In this document: piece by piece, positions 37,151 to 45,202 of the stretch
Numbering within the stretch: the first letter of the stretch is position 1
How the letters are laid out: each line of letters opens with the position of its first letter
NCBI GenBank assembly: GCA_902776765.1
Contig: CACYRP010000017.1
Coordinates: forward strand, 1-64,000
Length of the DNA stretch: 64,000 nucleotides
DNA from: Fibrobacter succinogenes
GTDB taxonomy: Bacteria > Fibrobacterota > Fibrobacteria > Fibrobacterales > Fibrobacteraceae
Reading direction: 5' to 3'
Position numbers and translations under genes: made by a program
Notes under the pieces: generated by a model
Told to the model about the DNA's origin: nothing
Databases searched by the model: none
Seen by the model: the letters and a program-made list of their open reading frames with translations, nothing else

Positions 37151-37409
37151 AATCGCATTTTCCGAACAAGCGTGGCAAGAATATCTCTACTGGCAACTTC
37201 AAGACAAAAAAACGCTCAAAAGAGTGAACCAACTTGTAAAAGATATCGAGCGCAACCATTTCGAAGGTATTGGCAGGCCTGAAGCTTTGAAAGGAAACCT
37301 CAGTGGATTCTGGAGCCGGCGAATTGACGATGCAAACCGACTAATCTACAGAATCAATGGCGAATTTATCGACATTCTTTCTTGCAAAGGCCATTACGAA
37401 AACGTCTAA
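37143..37409 (+). CDS. yoeB: mRNA-cleaving toxin, YoeB/Txe family
   Basis: An 88-residue ribosome-dependent endoribonuclease of the RelE fold. The catalytic residues of YoeB fit: Glu 47 (GRPEALKG), Arg 66 (ANRLIYRI), His 84 and Tyr 85 (GHYEN at the C-terminus). AWQEYLYWQLQDKKTLKRVNQLVKDI is the family N-terminus. It seems intact and active. YoeB usually pairs with a YefM/Phd antitoxin, so the DinJ partner here is a mixed pairing. Confidence 0.92.
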   Translation: MAKIAFSEQAWQEYLYWQLQDKKTLKRVNQLVKDIERNHFEGIGRPEALKGNLSGFWSRRIDDANRLIYRINGEFIDILSCKGHYENV

Positions 37410-37413
37410 AAAA

Positions 37414-37449
37414 AATTCCCAATCCGAACGGACTGGGAATTTTTTTTTG
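37414..37449 (+). terminator. Terminator of the toxin-antitoxin operon
   Basis: ATTCCCA and TGGGAAT pair around ATCCGAACGGAC, with a short inner stem, and are followed by nine T. Confidence 0.9.
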
Positions 37450-37470
37450 CAAAAGCAATATTCGTGAGAA

Positions 37471-38103
37471 TTAAGCTTCTTCGGAGAGTTCCGGAGCCTT
37501 CTTGATCACGTTGCGGCGGCCATAGCGGACCTTGGACGGATCAAAAACGGTTTCGGCAGCAGCTTCAGCCGGGGCTTCAGCAACCGGAGCGACCGGGGCA
37601 GCCTCGACAGCCGGAGCAGCCGGAGTTTCAACCGGAATACGCGGAGCGAGCGGGCGACGAGCTTCGGCAACCGGGGCTTCAGCAACCGGGGCGACCGGAG
37701 CGGCAGCCTGTTCGGCAGCAGCAGGAGCTTCAACGTTAGCTTCACGATGCGGGCGTTCCGGACGGCGTTCGCGGCGCGGACCACGTTCCGGACGCTGATG
37801 TTGTTCGTTGCGTTCGCGATTTGCAGGAGCCTGAGCAGCAGCCTGCTGGTTGCGATTATCCTTATTATTGTTGTTAGCCGGACGTTCCTTGTTCTGACGA
37901 TTTTCCTTATTATTACGTTCACCGCGCTGAGCCATTTCCTGTGCGCTGATCGGGCGACGAGCGGACGGCTTCAAGTTCATGTCCGGGGTGAGCTTCTTGA
38001 AAATCGGGGTACGAAGCATGGTAAGGAGTTTGTTCACCTTAGTCAGGATAACAATGCACAAAATCACTGCAACAAGTGAAAGTGCGAGAGCGATGTATTC
38101 CAT
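37471..38103 (-). CDS. Membrane-anchored disordered protein, Arg/Glu/Pro/Ala-rich
   Basis: A 210-residue protein. One N-terminal membrane segment (about 4-22) is followed by a basic stretch and a long low-complexity region: an Asn/Arg/Glu/Gln-rich part (residues 60-120) and an Ala/Pro/Val/Glu part with repeats of the PVAEAP type. The C-terminus (FDPSKVRYGRRNVIKKAPELSEEA) looks conserved and could be a binding motif. No enzyme fold is seen. GAGGTG lies 7 bases before the ATG. A possible structured RNA lies in its leader. Confidence 0.7.
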   Translation of the reverse strand: MEYIALALSLVAVILCIVILTKVNKLLTMLRTPIFKKLTPDMNLKPSARRPISAQEMAQRGERNNKENRQNKERPANNNNKDNRNQQAAAQAPANRERNEQHQRPERGPRRERRPERPHREANVEAPAAAEQAAAPVAPVAEAPVAEARRPLAPRIPVETPAAPAVEAAPVAPVAEAPAEAAAETVFDPSKVRYGRRNVIKKAPELSEEA

Positions 38104-38149
38104 TCGGGCACCTCATAAAGTAAGGGTTGAACCACACAAGCAAGCTGGA

Positions 38150-38297
38150 AAAAAAACCTGCAGGCGGGGTGACTGGAATGTGGGTTAATTAAAGACCATC
38201 TTACTAGCGCCTCCTTGGAGACTTGACGGTCGCGGGGCTTCTCATTTGGAAGCAAGATTGGTTTTCGCCTTGGCGACAAACCGGGGGCCAGTCACGC
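38150..38297 (-). ncRNA. Candidate structured RNA in the leader of the disordered membrane protein gene
   Basis: On the minus strand a closing helix GTGACTGG (38295-38288) pairs with CCAGTCAC (38176-38169). Inside are a hairpin GGTTTGTCGCC/GGCGAAAACC (38282-38260) and a helix ATCTT/AAGAT (38258-38254 with 38202-38198) that encloses two small hairpins, GCTTC/GAAGC and CTCC/GGAG. No known riboswitch, 6S, SRP or RNase P core motif is visible. It may be a leader element or an independent RNA. A T8 run follows at its end. Confidence 0.45.
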
Positions 38298-38337
38298 GGA
38301 CAAATTTAGAAAAAATTTCGTGTTTTTTGAGCCCAAA

Positions 38338-38357
38338 TTTGACATAAATGTGTCAAA
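38338..38357. promoter_or_regulatory. Palindrome TTTGACA-N6-TGTCAAA
   Basis: TTTGACATAAATGTGTCAAA is a near-perfect inverted repeat about 40 bp before the 5' end of the candidate RNA and 20 bp past the stop of the small lipoprotein gene. It could be an operator; it lacks a T run for a terminator. Confidence 0.4.
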
Positions 38358-38375
38358 ATTGAAAGATTTTTGCAC

Positions 38376-38594
38376 TTATTTCATGTCAAGCGACTTGAGG
38401 GAATGATCCACAGCCTTATTATGGGCGTTCAAAGAATCCAAAGTAGCCTTGAGAACTTGGACTTGACGTGCCAGACGGGAGTTTTCTTCCGTAAGTGTTG
38501 CAATTTTATACTCAGCATCCTGGTTAGAGCAACCAGCCATACCCAACATGAAAATGCAAACAATAAACGACAAAATTATAGTTTTCTTGAACAT
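38376..38594 (-). CDS. Small lipoprotein with coiled coil
   Basis: A 72-residue Lpp-like protein. The signal MFKKTIILSFIVCIFMLGMAGC has the lipobox MAGC, leaving a 51-residue mature peptide whose heptads (TLTEENSRLARQVQVLKATLDSL) form a coiled coil, ending SLDMK with a C-terminal Lys. This resembles the Braun lipoprotein layout, though the final Lys could also be chance. Probably structural in the periplasm. Confidence 0.78.
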   Translation of the reverse strand: MFKKTIILSFIVCIFMLGMAGCSNQDAEYKIATLTEENSRLARQVQVLKATLDSLNAHNKAVDHSLKSLDMK

Positions 38595-38642
38595 GGAACA
38601 TAATTTAGATTATTTTTTATTAACATATCACAGAGCGTCATT

Positions 38643-38990
38643 ATGCTTGAACAAATATGGTCAAAATTTAAGGATTCAGGTTTTAGCGGTTCGGTTTCCG
38701 TAAGAGACGAATCTGGAATAGGTAGCAAATCCGATCCAGACTACAAAGACAAGTTTATTCACGATGCCGTTTTTTTAATGGACCCTGAATATAAATATGT
38801 AAAGGTAATCCATGAGGGTTTTAAAGGCTCTCTCGAAAACATGATTTCTGTTACATTCGGTGATGATACAGACGACAACCGGGAAGCGCTCGACTTGGCT
38901 GTTTTCGACGGACTAGCCCACTTGCGCATTTTCCGTGAAATGCAAACCGGCGCCATTGTGCAATTCGGCTACGACCTCAACGAAGCGTAA
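38643..38990 (+). CDS. Small protein of unknown function
   Basis: A 115-residue cytoplasmic protein without recognised domain. It is acidic, with a mixed alpha/beta character (SGSVSVRDESG, AVFLMDPEYKYVKVIHEGF, LENMISVTFGDD, ALDLAVFDGLAHLRIF). No good ribosome-binding site is seen. The U32 gene begins 17 bp downstream, so the two may share a transcript. Confidence 0.6.
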   Translation: MLEQIWSKFKDSGFSGSVSVRDESGIGSKSDPDYKDKFIHDAVFLMDPEYKYVKVIHEGFKGSLENMISVTFGDDTDDNREALDLAVFDGLAHLRIFREMQTGAIVQFGYDLNEA

Positions 38991-39007
38991 ATTCTATTTT
39001 TTAGCTC

Positions 39008-41806
39008 ATGAACGAGCCTGAACTTCTTTTGCCTGTCGGTACGCGCGACATGCTGGAATCCGCCATCAACAACGGGGCGGACGCGGTTTATTACGGAGTC
39101 CCCCATTGGAACGCCCGTGGCAGAACCGAAGATTTTTCATTCGAAGATGTTGAAGAAATGATTCGTTACGCGAGGCTGCGCGGCGTCAAGACGTACCTCG
39201 CGATGAACATCCTCATCTTCGAGCGCGAGATTCAGGAATTGCCAGCATTTTTGGAACGCTTGATTGCGTTAAAACCGGATGCATTCATCATCCAGGACAT
39301 CGGGCTTGCTAGGCTCATCAAGGCCATTAGCCCGGAACAGGAAATCCACGCGAGCACGCAAATGACACTAGCCAGTTCCGAAGCGGTGAACTTGGTCAAG
39401 GACATCGGATTTTCAAGAGCAGTCTTGGCTCGCGAACTTTTATCAAAGCAGATTGCACAAATCAAGAGCCTCACCGACCTAGAACTAGAAGTTTTCATCC
39501 ACGGGGCGCTTTGCGTTTCGTATTCGGGCCAGTGCCTCACCAGCGAAAACTTCGGCGGGCGCAGCGCAAACCGCGGACAGTGCGCCCAAAGCTGCCGCCT
39601 CCCCTACCGCATTTTCGTCGATGGCAAGGAATGGAAAGACCCGAAGGCCCGTTATTTATTTAGCACCCGAGACCTGTGTGCACTCCCAAAATTGGAAGAA
39701 CTTTGCGAAATTGGCGTGGAATCGCTCAAAGTCGAAGGGCGATTGAAAAGCCCAGAATACGTCGCTGCCGTTTCGCACGCTTATAGGAAAGCACTCGATA
39801 AGTTGAATGCTAGCAGTGCGAATGCTGACGGGGACTGCGCGAACGCTAACAGGAACTGCGCGGCGGATTTAGGGTTGAAAGCGCAAGACCTGGAACCGCT
39901 CGAAGTGCTTTTCTCGCGCGGTCTCAACACCGGCTGGCTCGATGGCGTAAACCACCAAGAACTCGTCGATGGATCGTTCTCGAACCACCATGGCGAACTC
40001 ATCGGAACCGTCGTTCAGGTGGAACGCGGCGGCGTGATTGTGGAACTTGAAGACAAGCCTGTTCCATGCACATTGTTGCCTGGCGACGGAATCTTATTCG
40101 AAGAATATAGGGCAGAGCCCGAACCACGCCAAACGGGAAGCCGACTGTACAAAGCTACATTCGCCCGAAATTCGCACAGCGAGAATGCCGCGATGCAAAA
40201 TTCGAGACGTTCCGCAAAATCGGAAATGTTTTCGCAGGATTCGAGAAGCGCCAGAAATGCAAGGGAAAATACGCGCGGTGGCAAGATGCACTCCGAGACA
40301 TCCGCGAAATCGCAAGTTCGTCTGGAATTCAGTCGAGAATTCAACTTGCGCAAAGTCTCTTACGGCATGAAGGCGTACCGCAACGACTCCCCCGCTCTCG
40401 AAAAAGAACTCCATAAGACGTTCACCGACAAGAGTTTCGCCAAGCACATTCCCGTGTGCATGACACTCGAAGGTACAATCGGCGAACCGCTCAAGCTCAC
40501 GATTTCGGAAACACGCGGCACAAACGCCAACGCAAATGCACGCGAAAAACGCGCAATCGCAAACGAGACGCGCACAGCAAATAACGAGACGCGCGCGGTC
40601 ACCGTCAACGGCGCCATCCTCGAAGCTTTCCGCAACGAGGTCGCATCCGACGCACTCCAGGCCATCGCCAAGAAAGAACTTTCGGCACTCTCCGCAACCG
40701 CCTACGTTCTCGACAAGCTTGAAATCAAGTTGCCAGCAAACGCATTCCTCCCCGGCAAAGTCTTGCGTTCGCTCCGTCAAGAAGCCATTCAAGCATTTGA
40801 CGAGAAACGCTTGCAGTGGAAGGAACTTGCACCCTCTGCGGAAAACGGTCGCGCATTTCTACACAGCATCGTTAAAGTCGCGAGCAAATCCAACAGCGAC
40901 AACGCCGCAATCGCAACAGAAAACTGCGCGACACCCCGCCGCATGAACATCACTGTTCTCGTTCGCCGTCCCGAGCAAATCGACGCATTGCAAGGCCTCG
41001 ACATCGACAAAGTCGTCATGGATTTTGACTGGGGCGTGAAATACGACGAACCGCTCGAGCGCATCCACAAGCTCGGCTTTGAAACAGGCATCGCGACCCT
41101 CCGCATCCACAAGCCCGGCGAGAACCATTACATCAAGCAAATTCTCACGCTCATGCCGGAATTTGCACTGGTACGTAACTTGGGTTCGCTCGCGCTCCTC
41201 CAAGATTCCGGAATCCCGATGATCGGCGACTACAGCCTGAACGCCACCAACAGTGCCACATACGATTGGCTTTTGGCTCAAGGCCTCGAAAAATTGCATC
41301 CGTCGTGGGACCTCAACAGCACCCAGCTTTTTGACTTACTCAAGAACATCGACGGAAACAAGCTCGAACTTGCGCTGCACCAGTACATGCCCGCATTCCA
41401 CTCGGAATACTGCGCCTTCGCACGCGCCCTCACGACCGGTCGCCGCTTCCCCGAATGCAAAAAGATTTGCACACAGCATAAAGTCGAAATTCTCGACCAC
41501 AAGGGAGAGCGCCATTTCTTGCAATCCGATGCCGAATGCCGCAACACGCTCTTTGTCGGCAAACCGCAATCCGCCCTCAAGCTATTGCCAAGGCTCATCG
41601 CCCAAAACGTGAGCAACTTCCGCCTAGAACTCTTAGACGAAGAACCCGAATCTGTCCGCCGCAAGATTGACATATACACGCAAGCTATTCGCGGAAAAAT
41701 CGACATCAACACCGCGATTTCAAAGGCCGGTGTCGAAGAAAAATACGGACTTTCCGAAGGCCAGCTGTTCAACGAAAGCACCTGGCAAGACAGAAAGAAA
41801 GGGTAA
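39008..41806 (+). CDS. U32 family peptidase-like protein (RlhA/YhbU group) with in-frame low-complexity insertions
   Basis: A 932-residue cytoplasmic protein. The N-terminal U32 domain is clear: ELLLPVGTRDMLESAINNGADAVYYG, QDIGLARLIK, HASTQMTLASSEAVNL, VFIHGALCVSYSGQC and GRSANRGQCAQSCRLPYR, with four Cys for an Fe-S cluster, and ESLKVEGRLKSPEYV. In E. coli the related RlhA hydroxylates 23S rRNA C2501 with prephenate. The rest includes DUF3656-like parts and a second U32-like region. The protein is much longer than RlhA (about 650) because of insertions at about residues 265-290, 385-440, 500-530 and 620-642, which are rich in Asn, Ala, Arg and Ser and partly coded by 21-bp units. Confidence 0.82.
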   Translation: MNEPELLLPVGTRDMLESAINNGADAVYYGVPHWNARGRTEDFSFEDVEEMIRYARLRGVKTYLAMNILIFEREIQELPAFLERLIALKPDAFIIQDIGLARLIKAISPEQEIHASTQMTLASSEAVNLVKDIGFSRAVLARELLSKQIAQIKSLTDLELEVFIHGALCVSYSGQCLTSENFGGRSANRGQCAQSCRLPYRIFVDGKEWKDPKARYLFSTRDLCALPKLEELCEIGVESLKVEGRLKSPEYVAAVSHAYRKALDKLNASSANADGDCANANRNCAADLGLKAQDLEPLEVLFSRGLNTGWLDGVNHQELVDGSFSNHHGELIGTVVQVERGGVIVELEDKPVPCTLLPGDGILFEEYRAEPEPRQTGSRLYKATFARNSHSENAAMQNSRRSAKSEMFSQDSRSARNARENTRGGKMHSETSAKSQVRLEFSREFNLRKVSYGMKAYRNDSPALEKELHKTFTDKSFAKHIPVCMTLEGTIGEPLKLTISETRGTNANANAREKRAIANETRTANNETRAVTVNGAILEAFRNEVASDALQAIAKKELSALSATAYVLDKLEIKLPANAFLPGKVLRSLRQEAIQAFDEKRLQWKELAPSAENGRAFLHSIVKVASKSNSDNAAIATENCATPRRMNITVLVRRPEQIDALQGLDIDKVVMDFDWGVKYDEPLERIHKLGFETGIATLRIHKPGENHYIKQILTLMPEFALVRNLGSLALLQDSGIPMIGDYSLNATNSATYDWLLAQGLEKLHPSWDLNSTQLFDLLKNIDGNKLELALHQYMPAFHSEYCAFARALTTGRRFPECKKICTQHKVEILDHKGERHFLQSDAECRNTLFVGKPQSALKLLPRLIAQNVSNFRLELLDEEPESVRRKIDIYTQAIRGKIDINTAISKAGVEEKYGLSEGQLFNESTWQDRKKG

Positions 41807-41813
41807 TCGTAAA

Positions 41814-42155
41814 TCACATCGAGATCAAAAAACTCAACGCCACCACTAGCGTAAAGAAAACTACGGCTACCATATTAAGCACGTTAACAATGACTGCGTT
41901 AACATGCTTCTGCTGCAAATCGTCCTTCGGCTTCATAATATTTTGTTTATTCCAAAACATCCTGATAAATTTAATTACGAAAACAGCCAACAGCAACCAT
42001 AACATAGGAACTGCAAGAGGCAAGTAAAGCCACAACGCAGCTTCTGCATACCCAAATTTAAAGGCTACACCAACAGCTGTCGCTACAACCGCAAACAGCA
42101 CATACGCAATAATAAATACGAGAACTCGAAGAGAAAACGGGAAGTTTTTCTTCAT
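41814..42155 (-). CDS. Small membrane protein at the end of the TonB operon
   Basis: A 113-residue protein with three hydrophobic segments (about 10-30, 41-65 and 90-112) and charged loops. No family recognised. Its ATG follows the TPR gene's stop directly (TAAATG), so it is translationally coupled to the TonB operon, but it is not part of the standard set. Confidence 0.65.
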   Translation of the reverse strand: MKKNFPFSLRVLVFIIAYVLFAVVATAVGVAFKFGYAEAALWLYLPLAVPMLWLLLAVFVIKFIRMFWNKQNIMKPKDDLQQKHVNAVIVNVLNMVAVVFFTLVVALSFLISM

Positions 42156-43352
42156 TTACTTCTTTTCGCGGATGCGGGCGTAGAGGGCTTCGGCCTTTTC
42201 GGTGTCGCCAGCATTCGAGAAGACGTGACCGACGTTTTCGGCACCAATGCGGCCCTGAGAATTACCCGCACGCCAAGCCTTCATGTAACATTCAAACGCT
42301 TCGTCGTAGCGCTTTTGCATGAAATAAATTTGTCCTAAATCAAGATTCAAGTCCGCAATTCCTTTCTTGTGACGGAGGCCTTCTTCAAGCGTGAAAATCG
42401 CCATCCACGGAGATTCATTCTTGACGTACATCTGTGCAAGATAGCGGCGAGCGGAAACATTTTCGGGATCCATCATGATGCCGTTTTCCATTTCATTGAG
42501 TGCGAGCCGCGTAGAATCCATGCTGCGGTAGTAATACGAAAGCGTGTAATGCACGTCGGCGCCAGCAGTCGCTGTCATCTGGAGCGCATTCTTGAGTGTT
42601 TTCACCGCATATTCGTAATCGCCAAGCTTTTCATAGACTTCGGCAAGGCCGTACCAGGCATCCATGCGGTCCGGGTTCAGCGCCAGCGCACGTTCAAAAT
42701 GCTTTTGGGCAAGCGTCCAGTCACTCCCTTTCATATAACATTCCGCAAGGGCAAAATGGATGTGGTCCGTTTCAGTCCCGAGTTCAATGGCTCGATTGTA
42801 GGCGACAATCGCATCGCTCGGAGATTCGGCGAGGTAGTACAAATCGCCGAGGAGCATCCATGCTTTCACAAAATCCGGGAGCAGTTCGACAGTGCGCTTG
42901 TAGGCAACCATCGCGACTTCTTTTTTGCCAAGCTGCACAAGCGCGTTACCCAAGTTGAACCACGCAAACGGCTCGTAACGGCCATCGTCAATCGCCGCAC
43001 GGTAATACTTCACCGATTCCTTGTAACGCCCTTGGTCGTAAAGCTCGTTCGCCTTGAAGAAGAAATCATCGGCAGCGAAGCTGTTTAACGGTAACAGCAA
43101 TAAGAAGCAGACCGCAAGAAGTATGCGTTTAAAGCAGGCAACTATTTTTTTTGATTCTAAAGCGTCGGCCAAGGTATTTTCTTCGCAGTAGCGTGCAAAA
43201 CGAGTGTTGCGACGGGCTGCTTGCAGACCGGCATAACCGAGTGAAGCCGCTGACGCCAGAGGCGTCAACTCCGAGCTGGGGCCCCGCCCGCATGCGGTAC
43301 GGATAGCGTTACTCAAAGAATTCCCAAATTTGTAATTAAAATTATTTGACAA
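42156..43352 (-). CDS. TPR-repeat protein of the TonB operon, N-terminus carrying a dispersed repeat
   Basis: A 398-residue protein. From about residue 100 there are eight or so tetratricopeptide repeats (ANELYDQGRYKESVKYYRAAI, PFAWFNLGNALVQLGKKEVA, AWYGLAEVYEKLGDYEYAVKTL). A TPR protein typically ends DUF3450/TtpC/ExbB/ExbD/TonB operons. The hydrophobic signal segment (FKRILLAVCFLLLLPLNSFA) lies only at about residues 74-93, because residues 15-64 are encoded by a repeat also present at 48737-48905. Translation seems to start at a TTG inside the tonB 3' end with AAGGAG 7 bases upstream; an internal start after the repeat would give an ordinary exported protein but has no ATG. Confidence 0.8.
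   Translation of the reverse strand: MSNNFNYKFGNSLSNAIRTACGRGPSSELTPLASAASLGYAGLQAARRNTRFARYCEENTLADALESKKIVACFKRILLAVCFLLLLPLNSFAADDFFFKANELYDQGRYKESVKYYRAAIDDGRYEPFAWFNLGNALVQLGKKEVAMVAYKRTVELLPDFVKAWMLLGDLYYLAESPSDAIVAYNRAIELGTETDHIHFALAECYMKGSDWTLAQKHFERALALNPDRMDAWYGLAEVYEKLGDYEYAVKTLKNALQMTATAGADVHYTLSYYYRSMDSTRLALNEMENGIMMDPENVSARRYLAQMYVKNESPWMAIFTLEEGLRHKKGIADLNLDLGQIYFMQKRYDEAFECYMKAWRAGNSQGRIGAENVGHVFSNAGDTEKAEALYARIREKK
43161..43310. repeat. Large dispersed repeat, copy inside the TPR gene
   Basis: About 90 bp here are nearly identical to 48737-48905 (CGGCATAACCGAGTGAAGCC and flanking sequence), and similarity extends to about 150 bp. It lies wholly in the TPR reading frame, open in that frame. 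Confidence 0.88.
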
Positions 43353-43983
43353 AACGGAACTCCTTTGTAGCTTTTTGCGCTACTGGGAAGCCACGTAACT
43401 GCGCCGGAGAGAATTTCCACTGGCGAATAGCCTTGAGCGCTTCGACATCAAAGCCGTATCCTACTGGGTCTTGTGTGAGCACCTGAGCCTGCGACACATC
43501 GCCGTTCACATCAATCACAATAAACACTTTCACGTAACCCGACACGCCCATTTTCTTGGCGCGATCCGGGAACTTCGGCTGAATTTCACGAAGCACTTGA
43601 GCTTGTTCATCCACTTCGCCAGCCTCGTAAATGACGTTTTCCATAGTTCCGGCATCCACAGCAACACCATCGCCAGCGGCACCACGAGCGAGCGACAAAT
43701 CCATCTGGAAATTCTGGCTACGGGAAACGCCCATGTGCGCCGAGACCTTGAACGGATTCGGGTTTGTAACGGTACGGATAACCTTCTGCTTGACTTCTTG
43801 CTTCTTTTCGCTCACCAACACTTCGACTTCGGTTACCGTTTCCAAAGGCTTTTCGGTCTTGACGCCCTTGTCAAAGAACAGCACGTTGATTACCGGAATA
43901 GCAAGGAAAAACACCGCGCCAACGACAAACGAGAGCACGAACGCCACCGGGAATCGGAAATATTTAGCACAGAAATCAAGCAT
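43342..43983 (-). CDS. tonB: TonB family energy transducer
   Basis: A 213-residue inner-membrane-anchored periplasmic protein. One N-terminal membrane helix (about 12-36) is followed by a Lys/Glu/Val linker and a C-terminal TonB domain (PKFPDRAKKMGVSGYVKVFIVIDVNGDVSQAQVL, FDVEALKAIRQWKFSPAQL). It passes proton-motive energy from ExbB/ExbD to outer-membrane receptors. It is separated from exbD by a 185-bp heptad-repeat region and overlaps the TPR start by 11 bp. Confidence 0.92.
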   Translation of the reverse strand: MLDFCAKYFRFPVAFVLSFVVGAVFFLAIPVINVLFFDKGVKTEKPLETVTEVEVLVSEKKQEVKQKVIRTVTNPNPFKVSAHMGVSRSQNFQMDLSLARGAAGDGVAVDAGTMENVIYEAGEVDEQAQVLREIQPKFPDRAKKMGVSGYVKVFIVIDVNGDVSQAQVLTQDPVGYGFDVEALKAIRQWKFSPAQLRGFPVAQKATKEFRFVK

Positions 43984-43985
43984 GG

Positions 43986-44166
43986 TTTAGACGAAAGACG
44001 ATAGACGATAGACGATAGATGAGCGGGGCGTTGCGGGGATGGCGACAGAGTCCCCGCTAGAAAGGGTAGCGAACAACGAAGTGCGAGCGAGGGGAAAGCT
44101 TTCCCCTTTAGCGAATATTCTTTCGTCTTTCGTCTGTAGGAGCGAAGCTCCGTTCTTTCGTCTATT
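43986..44166. repeat. Paired inverted heptad arrays (GACGAAA / GACGATA type) inside the TonB operon
   Basis: Units GACGAAA, GACGATA at 43990-44018 face TTTCGTC and CGTCTGT units at 44119-44165 with GGAGCGAAGCTCC as a hairpin in the right array and a GC-rich middle (GGGGCGTTGCGGGG). It fills the whole gap between exbD and tonB. Confidence 0.88.
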
Positions 44167-44168
44167 CA

Positions 44169-44573
44169 TCACTCCTCCTTATTCGCGGAGATGGAGACTT
44201 TACGGACTTTGGCGAGGTTGCATTCGTCGAGGATGTCAACGACTACGCCGTTGGGAGCATCGCGATCGCTTACGATAATCACCGGGCGGTCAGGCGCTTC
44301 GGCCATCATCTGGCGGAGCACGGTCTGGAGCGTCGAGAGGTTCACCTGGGTTTCATTGATGTGGATGGTCCCCTGACGGGTCACGCCAATCAAGATGCTT
44401 TCCTTCGCAAGCTCCTTTGCAGAGCTCGCCTTCGGCTTTGTCACATCTACACCCGTTTCGCGGGTAAACGTAGAGGTCACGATAAAGAAGATCAAAAGGA
44501 TGAACACCATGTCGAGCATCGGCGACACATCAATGCCACCACCGCTTCTCGAACGTTTACGTATAAAACTCAT
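44169..44573 (-). CDS. exbD: ExbD/TolR family biopolymer transport protein
   Basis: A 134-residue protein with one membrane helix (DMVFILLIFFIVTSTF) near the N-terminus, including the conserved Asp in SPMLDMVFIL that takes part in proton movement. The periplasmic part ends in HINETQVNLSTLQTVLRQM and the VVDILDECNLAKVRKVSIS region. It starts 4 bp before the exbB stop (overlapping), so it is in one operon with ttpC and exbB. Confidence 0.93.
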   Translation of the reverse strand: MSFIRKRSRSGGGIDVSPMLDMVFILLIFFIVTSTFTRETGVDVTKPKASSAKELAKESILIGVTRQGTIHINETQVNLSTLQTVLRQMMAEAPDRPVIIVSDRDAPNGVVVDILDECNLAKVRKVSISANKEE

Positions 44574-45202
44574 TCAACCTCCTTGGCAAAGCAGCGTTCT
44601 TCGAACTTGAGCGCTTCGCCCCAGGCAAAATCACCAATAGAATCTACTCGACTTTCGAGATAGTTATAAACAAGCATCAGCGGGAACGCCACCAGAAGCC
44701 CCGCCTGCGTCGTGAGGAGAGCTTCGGAAATGCCATCCGCAAGCAAAACCGGGTTACCAAAACCGAATTTCTGGATTGTTTCGAACGTATGCACCATGCC
44801 CGATACGGTTCCCAAGAGGCCAAGCAAGGGAGCTATTGAAGCACAAGTTGCAATAGTCTTGAGCGATTTCGAAAGGCTTACATCCAAATTATGACGCGTT
44901 GCAAGCATAGCATTACGCACCGCCACTGGCCCGTCTTTGCGATACTCACGAATATTTTCCACCAACGCTAGGAAATACCCAAAGCGACGCTTTTTCAATC
45001 GCGCAAACGCAGCTTCTTCGCCAAACGCATCTAGATCCTTGAAGAACGTCGAAGTCGAACGCCCCTTGAGCATCAAGTAATAGCCGTAACGTTCAAACAT
45101 CAAAAACCAACCAAGCCACCCGATGAGGAACAACGGGAGCAACACCCAGCCGCCGCGCAGCAGGATGCTCATGGTCGCTTCGATGACGGAATATTCGTCC
45201 AT
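44570..45202 (-). CDS. exbB: MotA/TolQ/ExbB proton channel family protein
   Basis: A 210-residue inner-membrane protein with three helices: about 14-33, and a proton-channel pair in the C-terminal half (ATCASIAPLLGLLGTVSGMVHTF and LLTTQAGLLVAFPLMLVYNYL). TLGLLGTVxGM and the TTxAGLxVAxP motif are the family signature. It is the second ExbB-like protein of the operon and lacks the long periplasmic part of the first. Confidence 0.93.
   Translation of the reverse strand: MDEYSVIEATMSILLRGGWVLLPLFLIGWLGWFLMFERYGYYLMLKGRSTSTFFKDLDAFGEEAAFARLKKRRFGYFLALVENIREYRKDGPVAVRNAMLATRHNLDVSLSKSLKTIATCASIAPLLGLLGTVSGMVHTFETIQKFGFGNPVLLADGISEALLTTQAGLLVAFPLMLVYNYLESRVDSIGDFAWGEALKFEERCFAKEVE

Noticed and set aside
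38150..38297. SAM riboswitch, 6S, SRP or RNase P RNA
   Set aside because: A short ACTGGCCC match recalls SAM-I, but the other conserved parts are absent, and the layout lacks the 6S bubble, the SRP GGAAG/AGCAG loops and RNase P signatures.
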